Of a stretch of DNA of 64,000 nt, positions 1 through 8,022 are shown one piece after another; within the stretch, counting starts at the first letter, position 1, and each line of letters opens with the position of its first letter. The position numbers and the translations under genes are program-made. The notes below the pieces were generated by a model. The model saw nothing but the letters and a program-made list of their open reading frames with translations. It was not told the DNA's origin and did not search any database. Source of the stretch: a virus; IMG/VR virus record IMGVR_UViG_3300021963_000121, positions 1 through 64,000 of that record; one strand, written 5' to 3'.

Positions 1-351
1 TTTACGTGAAATTTTCCAAGAACCGGGTTTTGTCGATTTAAGTTCTTGATACTCTGCGTGATATCGATTTAACGCACTAACGTATCTGTCAATAATTTCT
101 ACAAGAAAATTATCTAAATTTTCTATCATTATTGGATTTGAATTTATGTCAAGTACAACTGTATTGGACTTTTTTCCTAACTCAATCATAACTTTAACAT
201 AAGAAATAAAAGACTGATCAATTTTAAATATTCCGCTACTATAACCAAATACTGTGTCAGCTTCAAATTTTTCTTTTATGTAAAGACGTTGAGTCCTAAA
301 GGACAACATTTTGTCCGATAGTTCAATTATTGATTCAAGATTTTTATCCAT
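1..351 (-). CDS. hypothetical protein, C-terminus beyond the left edge
   Basis: An open frame begins with ATG at 351 (MDKNLESIIELSDKML...) and stays open for all 117 codons to the window edge, so the C-terminus is missing. The product is charged and looks mostly helical. I recognise no domain. The start is supported by an AGGA Shine-Dalgarno-like sequence about eight bases upstream, which lies inside the right-hand part of a 13-bp inverted repeat. It is the last visible gene of the minus-strand structural region, so a virion or assembly role is possible, but that rests on position only. Confidence 0.7.
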   Translation of the reverse strand, partial: MDKNLESIIELSDKMLSFRTQRLYIKEKFEADTVFGYSSGIFKIDQSFISYVKVMIELGKKSNTVVLDINSNPIMIENLDNFLVEIIDRYVSALNRYHAEYQELKSTKPGSWKISRK

Positions 352-353
352 AA

Positions 354-388
354 AAATATCCTAGCACAGTATATATGCTAGGATATTT
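354..388 (-). terminator. 13-bp perfect inverted repeat, terminator-like, at a start codon
   Basis: Arms at 354-366 and 376-388 are perfectly complementary, with a 9-nt loop. On the minus strand the hairpin follows the stop codon of the 402-1619 gene and is followed by a run of T, as in an intrinsic terminator. The T run leads directly into the ATG at 351, and the Shine-Dalgarno-like AGGA of that gene is inside the stem. The structure could end fibre-operon transcripts, mask the next ribosome site, or both. Confidence 0.6.
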
Positions 389-401
389 AGAATACGAACG
401 T

Positions 402-1619
402 TTATGAACCTTGCCAGGTCTGTTGATAGTTTACTGATAATTGAGTCAACGGGTTGAACCCTAAAGTAATTGATCCAGTAGTGTAGATAAAACTTAAATT
501 AAACTCAAAGTCTGCTGTAACGTCTTGAGCAAATGCATTTGATACATCGTCAACCGCAGTAAGAATAAACGACAGTCTTCTAGCATTAATTAAACGATGC
601 TGTAGTCTATAATAGTTTACTGCGTAAGTACCTGTCGGGTTAACTCTATAAATTTCAGTATACCCAGACAAGCTGGCTTGATATGCTCCCGCAGAGGCCC
701 ATTTAGTTGTATCAGTATATCCCATTGTGGCTTTAGGATATGCTCCATAGTACAATGGAAAATTAGCTGTTGCTAGATTAGCATATGATGTGTTTTTTGT
801 AGTTCTAGCACCATCAGACAAGCTGGTAACTAGTATATTCATTTTTAACAATCCGCCGGTATTAAAATACTGAACAAAATCATATTCTGTAGGAAATTCA
901 ACAGTAAATTCAACAGCTATGCTCGAGTTCCAACTTGCGGTTCTTGATGGTCTAGTTGGTGTTAGATATTCTATACTTTCGCCTAATTTCAAATTAGCAT
1001 TGTAAACAGTGTCTATTAAATTATAATAAGGCAAATATACATTATGATTAATGCCTGCGTTTCTTACCACTGTAGGCATTTGACCTTGTGTTGCGTTAAC
1101 ACCTGTAGTATGTTTGTAAATTTTATTAACATCGGCTCTTAAATTATTAAATTGATTAGCAGATATAATTGGTTGCGTACACTGTCCTGTTTGGCCTAGG
1201 CCCCAAGTTACAAAACCATTTGTTGTTCGTGCATCGACGCCGCGAAGAGTAAACGTTGTAGGCGTTAACACTTGGTCAACTACAAAATAATTTGATTCTA
1301 AAGTAGATGTGTTCCATCCACTTTGCGTAAAGTTTGCTAAAAATACAAGTTCTTCAGCTACTAAATTGTGATTTAGTGATGTAGTAACAACTGGGGGACT
1401 GGCGTTGGTAATATTTGTAATAGTTCTTAGAAATGGATACAGTAAAGAATTAAAACTAGTAGTTAGCTGACCATAGCCGCGACCTAGTCTGTATCCAAAG
1501 ACGTTGCTGCCATCAACCGGAATAGGGCCTAATGTGTCGGCAACGTAGTTATAGAGATTATTATAATCACTAAATCTAACTGGGTCAAATTGTGCTGCTG
1601 CGCTTGCTGGTAATGCCAT
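402..1619 (-). CDS. virion structural protein, putative
   Basis: A 405-residue protein of beta-rich, Asn/Thr/Tyr-rich composition typical of tail-fibre or baseplate appendage proteins. It does not share the N-terminal module of the five fibre paralogs just upstream. Around residues 255-300 an 'F(N)TGG.L...' stretch followed by a Trp/Tyr-rich segment resembles a motif I associate with marine T4-like structural proteins; this is a weak family-level impression. The ATG is preceded by AAGGA. It is the last gene before the inverted repeat at 354-388 and lies 9 bp from the fibre gene at 1629-3413, so it is probably co-transcribed with it. Precise function unknown. Confidence 0.65.
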   Translation of the reverse strand: MALPASAAAQFDPVRFSDYNNLYNYVADTLGPIPVDGSNVFGYRLGRGYGQLTTSFNSLLYPFLRTITNITNASPPVVTTSLNHNLVAEELVFLANFTQSGWNTSTLESNYFVVDQVLTPTTFTLRGVDARTTNGFVTWGLGQTGQCTQPIISANQFNNLRADVNKIYKHTTGVNATQGQMPTVVRNAGINHNVYLPYYNLIDTVYNANLKLGESIEYLTPTRPSRTASWNSSIAVEFTVEFPTEYDFVQYFNTGGLLKMNILVTSLSDGARTTKNTSYANLATANFPLYYGAYPKATMGYTDTTKWASAGAYQASLSGYTEIYRVNPTGTYAVNYYRLQHRLINARRLSFILTAVDDVSNAFAQDVTADFEFNLSFIYTTGSITLGFNPLTQLSVNYQQTWQGS

Positions 1620-1628
1620 CTCTAATCC

Positions 1629-3413
1629 TTATATTATAATTGCTTCAATAACGCCATCTGTTGGTTCTAGATGTGATTCCAATGCTATAGCAAACACATC
1701 TACAGTTGTATGGTGGGTAGCAACTACAGCTCTACCAGAAACTCCTGCTACAAGTCGTTGACCTTTTTTAACAACACCAGAAACTTTAACTGGCACACGC
1801 CCTTTTAATGCCACTGCTTGGCCTTCCGCATCTCTGTTCATCAAATATGCTGGTTTTTCTGATATTACACCTATAGCTCTGTCACCTAAACTAGCTTCTG
1901 TAGCTTCAAATTCGCCACCTACAGCAATTACAGTTCCAACTTCATATTCTTTATCAGTTTTATATATCTCTGCTAAGTCAGCGTATTGTGCTGAAGTGGC
2001 GGTACCATTAAAGTATCTAGCTTCCACGTCGCCGCCGTTGTTTCTTAATACAACAGTATTTGGATCTTTTGTTACCGATAATGCTCTTCCATTTACAGTA
2101 ATTGTATCAGTTGACTGCCCTTCAAATCTAGCTGCTCGAATAATTCCTGTTGAAGTTCTAATAGGTATTGTAGCAACACCAGGTGTTGCCAATTCGCTAG
2201 GATCAAGATTGTTTAATTTTGATGCGGTTATTGATGATGTTGATTGACCGTTAATTGGCCCTGTAAACGAACCAGTAAAACTATCACCAACAAATGCTCG
2301 AGTTGTTGCGTTAAAGGCCACAGTATCGTTGGCTGCTAAAAGATTTCCTTTATGAATACCAACAGAATTTCCTGTAACATTACCAACAAGATTACCTTGA
2401 ACTGTATTAGCGTAAATTGTTTTCCACTGTTTTGTAGAAGTACCAAAATTTAATCTTCCAGTAGCACCTGGAAATATAGCATTAGCCGAACTTGCGTCTG
2501 AATTGTCAAACTGGTCCCTAGTCATAATCATCATGTCGTCTTTATCGACATTTGATCCGCTGTTAGAAATTCTTAATACTATTGGACCGTTAACTTGATT
2601 TTCAATAGTTGGTTGTTGATTAGTGTTGATCCAAACTCTAAGATCTTTTCTGTTACCTGAATTAACAGTTAACCCTGCTTTAAAATTAATTTCAGCTGTA
2701 AAACCGCCTTCAGCATCACTACGAATAAATTTTTCAATTGGTTGTCCGCCAAGTTTTTCCGAGTTACTGGCAGTTCCCCAGAATCTATACCCGGCAGCAT
2801 CACTAACTCCTGTTGAAATAACAGAATTTAATGTAATACCTTTCTTAATTTGGCGGCCAGTTTCTGAAAATCCGCCAATAGTATTAGATGAAGATAAAGT
2901 AAAATCAGGATCGTTACTAAACACTGCGGTAGTAACACCGCCTACTACCGCACGTAAAATAACATGAGATGTATTGTTAACGTCTTTGACCACTTGTGTA
3001 ACAATCTGAGAAGTACCAAAACCAGGAGCACTTTGTGGACCAATCAATACAAAGCTAGATCCGTTCCATGCTGACAACTGATTAGTGCCGTTATCAAACC
3101 ATAAATCGCCTGCGGCCAGTCCGGATGGAGCTGTAGATGCTACTTCAGCACCACTTGCTACTTTAAACTTAACACCGTCGTAAAATTTTAATTTTTTTGT
3201 ACCAGAATCGTACCAAATTTGGCCGCTGATAGGTCTAGACGGTGCTACTGTATTTGAGAAATTTTCTAATAAGTGTAGAAAATTTTCATTTTGTATCTCA
3301 CCGTACCCAGAATAATTTCTACCCACGAACCGTAGATCAGTGGTACTATCGATGGTGCCGTCAGCAACATTTGTTAAAAAAGTTCTATTATATCTGTCTA
3401 CGCGATAGGTCAT
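1629..3413 (-). CDS. fibre-like structural protein, paralog 5 of 5
   Basis: A 594-residue fibre-like protein. Residues 1-120 carry the module shared by five proteins here: 'GYGEIQNENFLHLLENF', then 'GQIWYD', 'GDLWFDNGTNQLSAW' and 'VLIGP', presumably the attachment or baseplate-proximal part. The middle has Gly/Asn-rich beta repeats (such as NLVGNVTGNSVG). The C-terminal 120 residues begin with 'YADLAEIY' and continue with 'GTVIAVGG' and 'AYLMN', a head domain common in marine phage fibres that faintly recalls the intramolecular-chaperone peptidase of phage neck appendages; no cleavage is claimed. A late-promoter-like AATAAATA stands just upstream, so this gene may start its own late transcript. 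Confidence 0.75.
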   Translation of the reverse strand: MTYRVDRYNRTFLTNVADGTIDSTTDLRFVGRNYSGYGEIQNENFLHLLENFSNTVAPSRPISGQIWYDSGTKKLKFYDGVKFKVASGAEVASTAPSGLAAGDLWFDNGTNQLSAWNGSSFVLIGPQSAPGFGTSQIVTQVVKDVNNTSHVILRAVVGGVTTAVFSNDPDFTLSSSNTIGGFSETGRQIKKGITLNSVISTGVSDAAGYRFWGTASNSEKLGGQPIEKFIRSDAEGGFTAEINFKAGLTVNSGNRKDLRVWINTNQQPTIENQVNGPIVLRISNSGSNVDKDDMMIMTRDQFDNSDASSANAIFPGATGRLNFGTSTKQWKTIYANTVQGNLVGNVTGNSVGIHKGNLLAANDTVAFNATTRAFVGDSFTGSFTGPINGQSTSSITASKLNNLDPSELATPGVATIPIRTSTGIIRAARFEGQSTDTITVNGRALSVTKDPNTVVLRNNGGDVEARYFNGTATSAQYADLAEIYKTDKEYEVGTVIAVGGEFEATEASLGDRAIGVISEKPAYLMNRDAEGQAVALKGRVPVKVSGVVKKGQRLVAGVSGRAVVATHHTTVDVFAIALESHLEPTDGVIEAIII

Positions 3414-3431
3414 GTTTGTTCCAGTTTTCTA

Positions 3432-3439
3432 TATTTATT
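3432..3439 (-). promoter_or_regulatory. late promoter candidate (AATAAATA)
   Basis: Minus-strand AATAAATA matches the T4 late promoter core TATAAATA in 7 of 8 positions. Its predicted start lies about 13 nt before the ATG of the fibre gene at 3413. It sits between the 3441-3911 gene and that fibre gene, which suggests the last fibre has separate late expression. Confidence 0.5.
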
Positions 3440-3440
3440 C

Positions 3441-3911
3441 TTACTCAAATCTACGCTTCTTATCAATTATATCGTGTTCTTCTTCTTCAGAAACCCACGT
3501 ATATGCGTCAGGGTTCGAACTGTATGCTGCTATTTGCTCTGCGTGTTGTACTTTAACTTTATCAATATACTCTTTAAGACGTGTAAATGCTTCAGTTTTA
3601 GGCAATCCGGACTGATCTAACATGTCTATTATTATGTTAATCTGCTTGTGTATAGGATAATGAGCGTGTACTACCATATTAGAATCAAATTTAATATAGC
3701 TTTCTGTGACCACAGGTTTTTCAACTTTAGATCTAATTTCACCCGTGTCGTGATCACCATACCAATATTCACCAAATTCAGGATCAAGCTCTACGCTTTT
3801 AATCAAAAACTTTTCAAAATTCAAAGATTCTCTATCTGTTTCTGGCCCTAATTCTCCTATGAGAACTCCGGTAGATTTGATGAATAATAAATCTCTAGCT
3901 ACTTTTGCCAT
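3441..3911 (-). CDS. hypothetical protein in the fibre array
   Basis: A 156-residue soluble, acidic protein. It begins with a short beta-rich part that includes a Tyr/Asp/Gly-rich segment ('EYWYGDHDTGEI') and ends in a charged, probably helical half rich in Glu, Lys and His. I see no signal peptide, membrane segment or recognised domain. It lies between the 2OG-oxygenase-like gene (3913) and a fibre gene (3413). Small soluble proteins next to fibre genes are often fibre chaperones, so that is the most natural guess, but nothing in the sequence proves it. Confidence 0.6.
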   Translation of the reverse strand: MAKVARDLLFIKSTGVLIGELGPETDRESLNFEKFLIKSVELDPEFGEYWYGDHDTGEIRSKVEKPVVTESYIKFDSNMVVHAHYPIHKQINIIIDMLDQSGLPKTEAFTRLKEYIDKVKVQHAEQIAAYSSNPDAYTWVSEEEEHDIIDKKRRFE

Positions 3912-3912
3912 A

Positions 3913-4407
3913 TTAAATTCTTCCCCATGTAAGCACTAGGCTATATTTTGGTTGCTCGTCGGCACCGATTTCTGTTACTTCATGTTCTAAATGAACAGGC
4001 ATATCTAAATATGCCCCTGGTTTTTCATCAACAATGTGACCTATTCCCTGTTCGTCATAATATTTAAAATGTGATTTATCGCTTCTAAGAAAAATCAATT
4101 TAAATTTCCAATACCCTGCGCTGCTGTCTTTGTGTCTTATCAAATAATCGCCTGGTTCATAGCGATTAATAGTAAACGTCGATACAAATTCTCTGTCATC
4201 TGGAATAGTTTTAAACACTGCGTTTTTTAATTCTTCGCTCATATTAAAATAAAATAAACTTTTTAATTTACTATGACCGTAATTAGTTTTAAAACTATGA
4301 ATATTACCCGGGCCCCTATCTGTGAACTTATCTAGGTGCTGTTCAGTTAGACTAATAACTTCGTCAACATTAGTCATATAATTTTCAACAAGGTTAACCT
4401 GATACAT
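3913..4407 (-). CDS. 2OG-Fe(II) oxygenase-like protein
   Basis: A 164-residue protein with a prolyl-4-hydroxylase-like double-stranded beta-helix pattern. 'EPGDYLIRHKDSS' supplies the iron-binding HxD (H92, D94), 'VHLEHEVTEI' the distal His (H142), and 'KYSLVLTWG' the strand that normally carries the 2-oxoglutarate-binding Arg, here Lys154. The family couples 2-oxoglutarate decarboxylation to hydroxylation of a protein or small molecule. The gene overlaps the upstream fibre gene by 14 bp (4394-4407) and sits inside the fibre array, so a fibre or host surface component is a plausible substrate; this is inference. Such oxygenases are common in marine T4-like phages. Confidence 0.7.
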   Translation of the reverse strand: MYQVNLVENYMTNVDEVISLTEQHLDKFTDRGPGNIHSFKTNYGHSKLKSLFYFNMSEELKNAVFKTIPDDREFVSTFTINRYEPGDYLIRHKDSSAGYWKFKLIFLRSDKSHFKYYDEQGIGHIVDEKPGAYLDMPVHLEHEVTEIGADEQPKYSLVLTWGRI

Positions 4408-6175
4408 ATTCCCAACTTGTCCTTGTAGAATTAACTTGGTATATCAAAAGATTGTTTCTAGTAGGGTTCTGCATAGTAGTTTGAACTGATACACCAACCA
4501 AATATGTTGAACCAATCCTTGACTGATACTGCAAAGACGCTACGGATTGAACGTTTTGAATAGTACTAGCAATGTGCGCTCTAGTTCCAGGTAAAAAATT
4601 CTCAGTTGGTGCTAATTGATTTAATATTGCCACCACTGACCCGGCACCGGCGCCTGATAATAACAAGCCTTTTGTATCTAAACTAAAGAATAATGTTCTT
4701 GAAGCTACCTTGTCGTCAACATATTGTTTAGTAGCCGCATGATTAGGCTGCGTTGGTTCTCCTACTAAAGTTAAGTAGCCAGTCATTGAGCTGCCTAGTT
4801 TAGCAACTTTAGTATCATCTTCAATGGTAATGTTAGAAGAACCATCAAAGGCAACTCCATTAATATACTTTGGATCTAAAAACTTACTTGATGTGGCTGC
4901 GTTACCAACCAAAGAGCCCGTAAACTGTTTTGTTCCAGCATTGTAAGCAATAGTATTATCATTGGCATAAATGTCGCCTTTGAGATCTCCAACTACTTGA
5001 TTAATAACTGTTAATGTGTCTATTGAAGAATTAAGAAAGTTAGTATTAGATCCTGTAAAAGTTTTAGTAGATCCGTCATAGGCAACACTGTTATCTAATG
5101 CTCTAACATTGCCAGCTATTGAACCAGTTAACGACCCAAATAATTCTTTAGTTACTCCATTTATCATTACTGAATCATCTTCAGCATAATGACTACCAGT
5201 TACTGATCCCCTAACATTACCAAACAGATCAGTAGCATGAACTTCATTCCATTTTTTAATTGGCGATCCAAGATTATATGTGTCATTAATACCCGGAGTC
5301 ATTCCAGTAACATCAAATATACCAACATCTTCTTTAATAGTGCCATTCATTATTCTAACACGTATGCTACTGCCAACTTGGTTAGATATTACTGGTTTAT
5401 TAGTATCTTCTACAAATATTTTTATATCAGAATCATTGCCTACACTAAAGCCAGTATCGTCAAATGTTGAACCAGATCCAGTTCTTAACACAAAGTCTGC
5501 GGTAGTTTTTCCATCAAATTTTAACGCATTACTAGCAGTACCCCAAAATCTGTGGGTAGACGAAGTTACTCCAGATGCTGGAGTATTGATTAAAGTTATA
5601 CCTTTCTTGATTGTAGTGAATCCGTCAATTTCATCTACATCACCAATACCGTATTCTTCATTGCTAATTGTTCCAATAACTTCGTCATCAGAATAAATTT
5701 TAATTATAGCATGTTGGGTGTTTCCGTTGTCACGGATAGTACTGGATGTTAATTTAGTTTCTCCAAAATTTACAGCAATTTCTGGACCAATAACAACATA
5801 ATTTGTGCCATCCCATACGTTGATTTGTTTGAGTGTATCGTTATACCAAACATTACCTTTATCTCTAGCTGCTAAGCCAGTTGGAGCTGTAGTAGAAACA
5901 TCAACTATTGCTGTTGTTTTCCATGTGTTTGTGTAATCTCTAAATTTTAATTTGTTGTTTAACTCGTCATACCATATTTGACCAACTATTGGTCGACGCG
6001 GAGCAAATTCGCTACGAAAATGTTCTAATAGATGTAAAAAATTCTCGTTTTGTATCTCGCCATACCCGGCATAATTTTTACCAACTAATTTAATGTCACA
6101 ACTCGACGAGTCCACTGTTTGATCAGGGACTGTTGAAAATATTGTTCCGTTATATCTATCTACCTGATATGGCAT
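4394..6175 (-). CDS. fibre-like structural protein, paralog 4 of 5
   Basis: A 593-residue paralog of the fibre family with the shared N-terminal module ('NYAGYGEIQNENFLHLLEHF', 'GQIWYDE', 'GNVWYNDTLKQINVWDG', 'VVIGPE'). The middle shares the 'HRFWGTASN' segment with the 1629-3413 gene, followed by repeats of the type 'anD.tiaY...tK.FtGs'. Near residue 480 is the classic fibre motif 'MTGYLTL.G.PTQPNHAATKQYVDD'. The C-terminal 100 residues resemble the end of the 8023-10083 protein rather than a collar domain. It overlaps the oxygenase gene and starts 13 bp after the preceding fibre gene, an operon arrangement. Confidence 0.75.
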   Translation of the reverse strand: MPYQVDRYNGTIFSTVPDQTVDSSSCDIKLVGKNYAGYGEIQNENFLHLLEHFRSEFAPRRPIVGQIWYDELNNKLKFRDYTNTWKTTAIVDVSTTAPTGLAARDKGNVWYNDTLKQINVWDGTNYVVIGPEIAVNFGETKLTSSTIRDNGNTQHAIIKIYSDDEVIGTISNEEYGIGDVDEIDGFTTIKKGITLINTPASGVTSSTHRFWGTASNALKFDGKTTADFVLRTGSGSTFDDTGFSVGNDSDIKIFVEDTNKPVISNQVGSSIRVRIMNGTIKEDVGIFDVTGMTPGINDTYNLGSPIKKWNEVHATDLFGNVRGSVTGSHYAEDDSVMINGVTKELFGSLTGSIAGNVRALDNSVAYDGSTKTFTGSNTNFLNSSIDTLTVINQVVGDLKGDIYANDNTIAYNAGTKQFTGSLVGNAATSSKFLDPKYINGVAFDGSSNITIEDDTKVAKLGSSMTGYLTLVGEPTQPNHAATKQYVDDKVASRTLFFSLDTKGLLLSGAGAGSVVAILNQLAPTENFLPGTRAHIASTIQNVQSVASLQYQSRIGSTYLVGVSVQTTMQNPTRNNLLIYQVNSTRTSWEYVSG

Positions 6176-6187
6176 TTATTGCTCCAA

Positions 6188-7996
6188 TTAAAATTTTATA
6201 CATGGTAACATTGCTACGTTTCGTGGACGAGTCTCGTGTATACCTGTATTGTATGTTCCGTGCTGTAAGAAATGGGCACCGTTATCGTAGTCAGTGCCTC
6301 TATTTGAACCAGCACCCGGGCCAACACTAATAGATCCTAGTTGAGGATCGTTGTATGTATAACTTCCACTAATTTCACTCCAACGGATGTCATCAAATAT
6401 GTGTCCATGAGATTCAATAGAATCTGTTTGCTGTGAAGCAAATGCTCGACCAGTGTCGACTTCTCGACCAGCATCCCATCCTCGGATAAATTCTCCTCGA
6501 AGATCAGGAAGATTAAACGAAGTCACGCCGTCTCCAGCACCCCACAATGTTCCAATTGCTGAAAATAAACTTGCGTATGTAGTTCTAGATACTGCTTGCC
6601 CATTGCACACAAGCCAACCAGATGGAGCTGTTTGTCTTGCGAAATAGGCCACTTGTGCTATAATACCATTAGGTATACTTTCCCATGCTACACCAGTCGA
6701 TGATAAAATATTACCAGACGGCCCAGGAGCAATTAATTGAACTGGAGATCCGCCACCGCCAACTACTAAATGATTTAGTGTTAAAGTATTTCTTCCTGAG
6801 CCACCGTTGCCTACAGACAATGTGTTTGTTACTTGAGTCGTAAGATCAATTGTAGCAGATCCCCACTCCGGTGACAAGCCTGCGCCTCTTGATTTTAAAA
6901 CTTGGCCAACAGTTCCAGCAGAATCTAAGAATTTTAATTCGTCATTTATTGAAACTACTGTAAATGTTGCTGAGGTTGGCGATGCGCTACCAATTATACC
7001 GTTTACTGAACCTGTTACATTACCTGTTACATTACCTGTTACATTACCTATTACTGGGCCAGTGTGAGTTCCTATTGTGTTTCCAGAAACGTTGCCTTGA
7101 ACGTTTCCGTAATGTGTTCCGGTTGTATTACCTGTCAAATCAGCCGTTATTGTACTTGCTGAAAAATTTCCTAATCCATCTCTAGCTACTATTTTATCAT
7201 CAATATTAGACGATGTAGCATCAATACTCCACGTTGTGGTGGCAGATCCGTCAAAATCATTGCCAATGATATAATTTCCACCAACAAGGTAATTAGTTGT
7301 ATTAGATTTAACAACTATGTTAGCAGATCCATCAAACGAAACACCGTTAATAGTACGTGGAGTTTCTAAGGTGCTAGCTGTAGAAGCGTTGCCTGCCACT
7401 GATCCTTTTAAAAACGATGTTGAAGATAAAGTTATACCTTTCTTTAGAGAACTAAATCCAGGTACTGCGTCAGCAACAAGTATATCAAAATCTCTTTCCG
7501 TAATTATAGCTACTACTGTATCATTTAACGTTACTTTAATCACTGGTCTAGAAGTTGACCCAGTATCTCTTATTTTTGTAGATACTAGACGTGTTGTGCC
7601 AAAATCAGTAACTGCTTCAGGTCCTACAAATTTAAATTGTGTGCCGTCATAGACATAAAATTGATTTGAATCAGTATCTAACCAACCATCGCCCGGAGCA
7701 TTTTCAATTGGTTGTGTAGGAGAAATAGTTGTATTTCCTACAATGTTCCAAGAAAGACCAGTATAAACTTTAATACGTTGTGTATCAGAGTCATACCATA
7801 GTTGACCAATTATTGCTTTATTTGGAGCAGCAGCGCCGGCAAAATTTTCTAACAACCATAGGAAATTTTCATTTTGTATTTCGCCGTACCCAGCAAAGTT
7901 TTTACCTACTAGTCCTACACTGGTCGTAGAATCAAGTGTACCGTCTTCTAGTACAACTAATCTATCACCGTTAAATTTATTAATTTGATATGGCAT
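6188..7996 (-). CDS. fibre-like protein with tail-collar domain, paralog 3 of 5
   Basis: A 602-residue fibre protein with the shared N-terminal module, a Gly/Asn/Thr-rich shaft (including short TGNV repeats) and a C-terminal phage tail-collar domain from about residue 465. Collar features are 'TAPSGWLVCNGQAVSRTTY', 'LFSAIGTLWGAGDG', 'FNLPDLRGEFIRGWD' and the terminal 'ETRPRNVAMLPCIKF'. This is the domain of T4 gp12-type short tail fibres and of many phage adhesins, so the protein is likely a trimeric receptor-binding or short fibre. A weak late-promoter-like motif lies at 8015-8022. Confidence 0.8.
   Translation of the reverse strand: MPYQINKFNGDRLVVLEDGTLDSTTSVGLVGKNFAGYGEIQNENFLWLLENFAGAAAPNKAIIGQLWYDSDTQRIKVYTGLSWNIVGNTTISPTQPIENAPGDGWLDTDSNQFYVYDGTQFKFVGPEAVTDFGTTRLVSTKIRDTGSTSRPVIKVTLNDTVVAIITERDFDILVADAVPGFSSLKKGITLSSTSFLKGSVAGNASTASTLETPRTINGVSFDGSANIVVKSNTTNYLVGGNYIIGNDFDGSATTTWSIDATSSNIDDKIVARDGLGNFSASTITADLTGNTTGTHYGNVQGNVSGNTIGTHTGPVIGNVTGNVTGNVTGSVNGIIGSASPTSATFTVVSINDELKFLDSAGTVGQVLKSRGAGLSPEWGSATIDLTTQVTNTLSVGNGGSGRNTLTLNHLVVGGGGSPVQLIAPGPSGNILSSTGVAWESIPNGIIAQVAYFARQTAPSGWLVCNGQAVSRTTYASLFSAIGTLWGAGDGVTSFNLPDLRGEFIRGWDAGREVDTGRAFASQQTDSIESHGHIFDDIRWSEISGSYTYNDPQLGSISVGPGAGSNRGTDYDNGAHFLQHGTYNTGIHETRPRNVAMLPCIKF
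7011..7046 (-). repeat. three tandem 12-bp repeats in a fibre shaft
   Basis: Three identical 12-bp copies (plus-strand cctgttacatta) lie end to end and a diverged fourth follows. They encode consecutive T-G-N-V tetrads of the fibre shaft. The identity at DNA level suggests recent slippage, which would change shaft length without breaking the frame. Confidence 0.85.
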
Positions 7997-8014
7997 CTGC
8001 TTCTTCCGTCAGTT

Positions 8015-8022
8015 TATTTAAT
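8015..8022 (-). promoter_or_regulatory. weak late promoter candidate
   Basis: Minus-strand ATTAAATA lies 19 bp before the ATG at 7996. It keeps the TAAATA core of the late motif but differs in the first two bases. It may drive the 6188-7996 fibre gene. Confidence 0.3.

Noticed and set aside
3500-3530. tRNA T-loop-like GGTTCGAAC
   Set aside because: It lies inside a coding gene, and no cloverleaf arms surround it.
7011-7046. CRISPR-like or regulatory short repeats
   Set aside because: The repeats are contiguous, in frame and code for the fibre shaft; there are no spacers.
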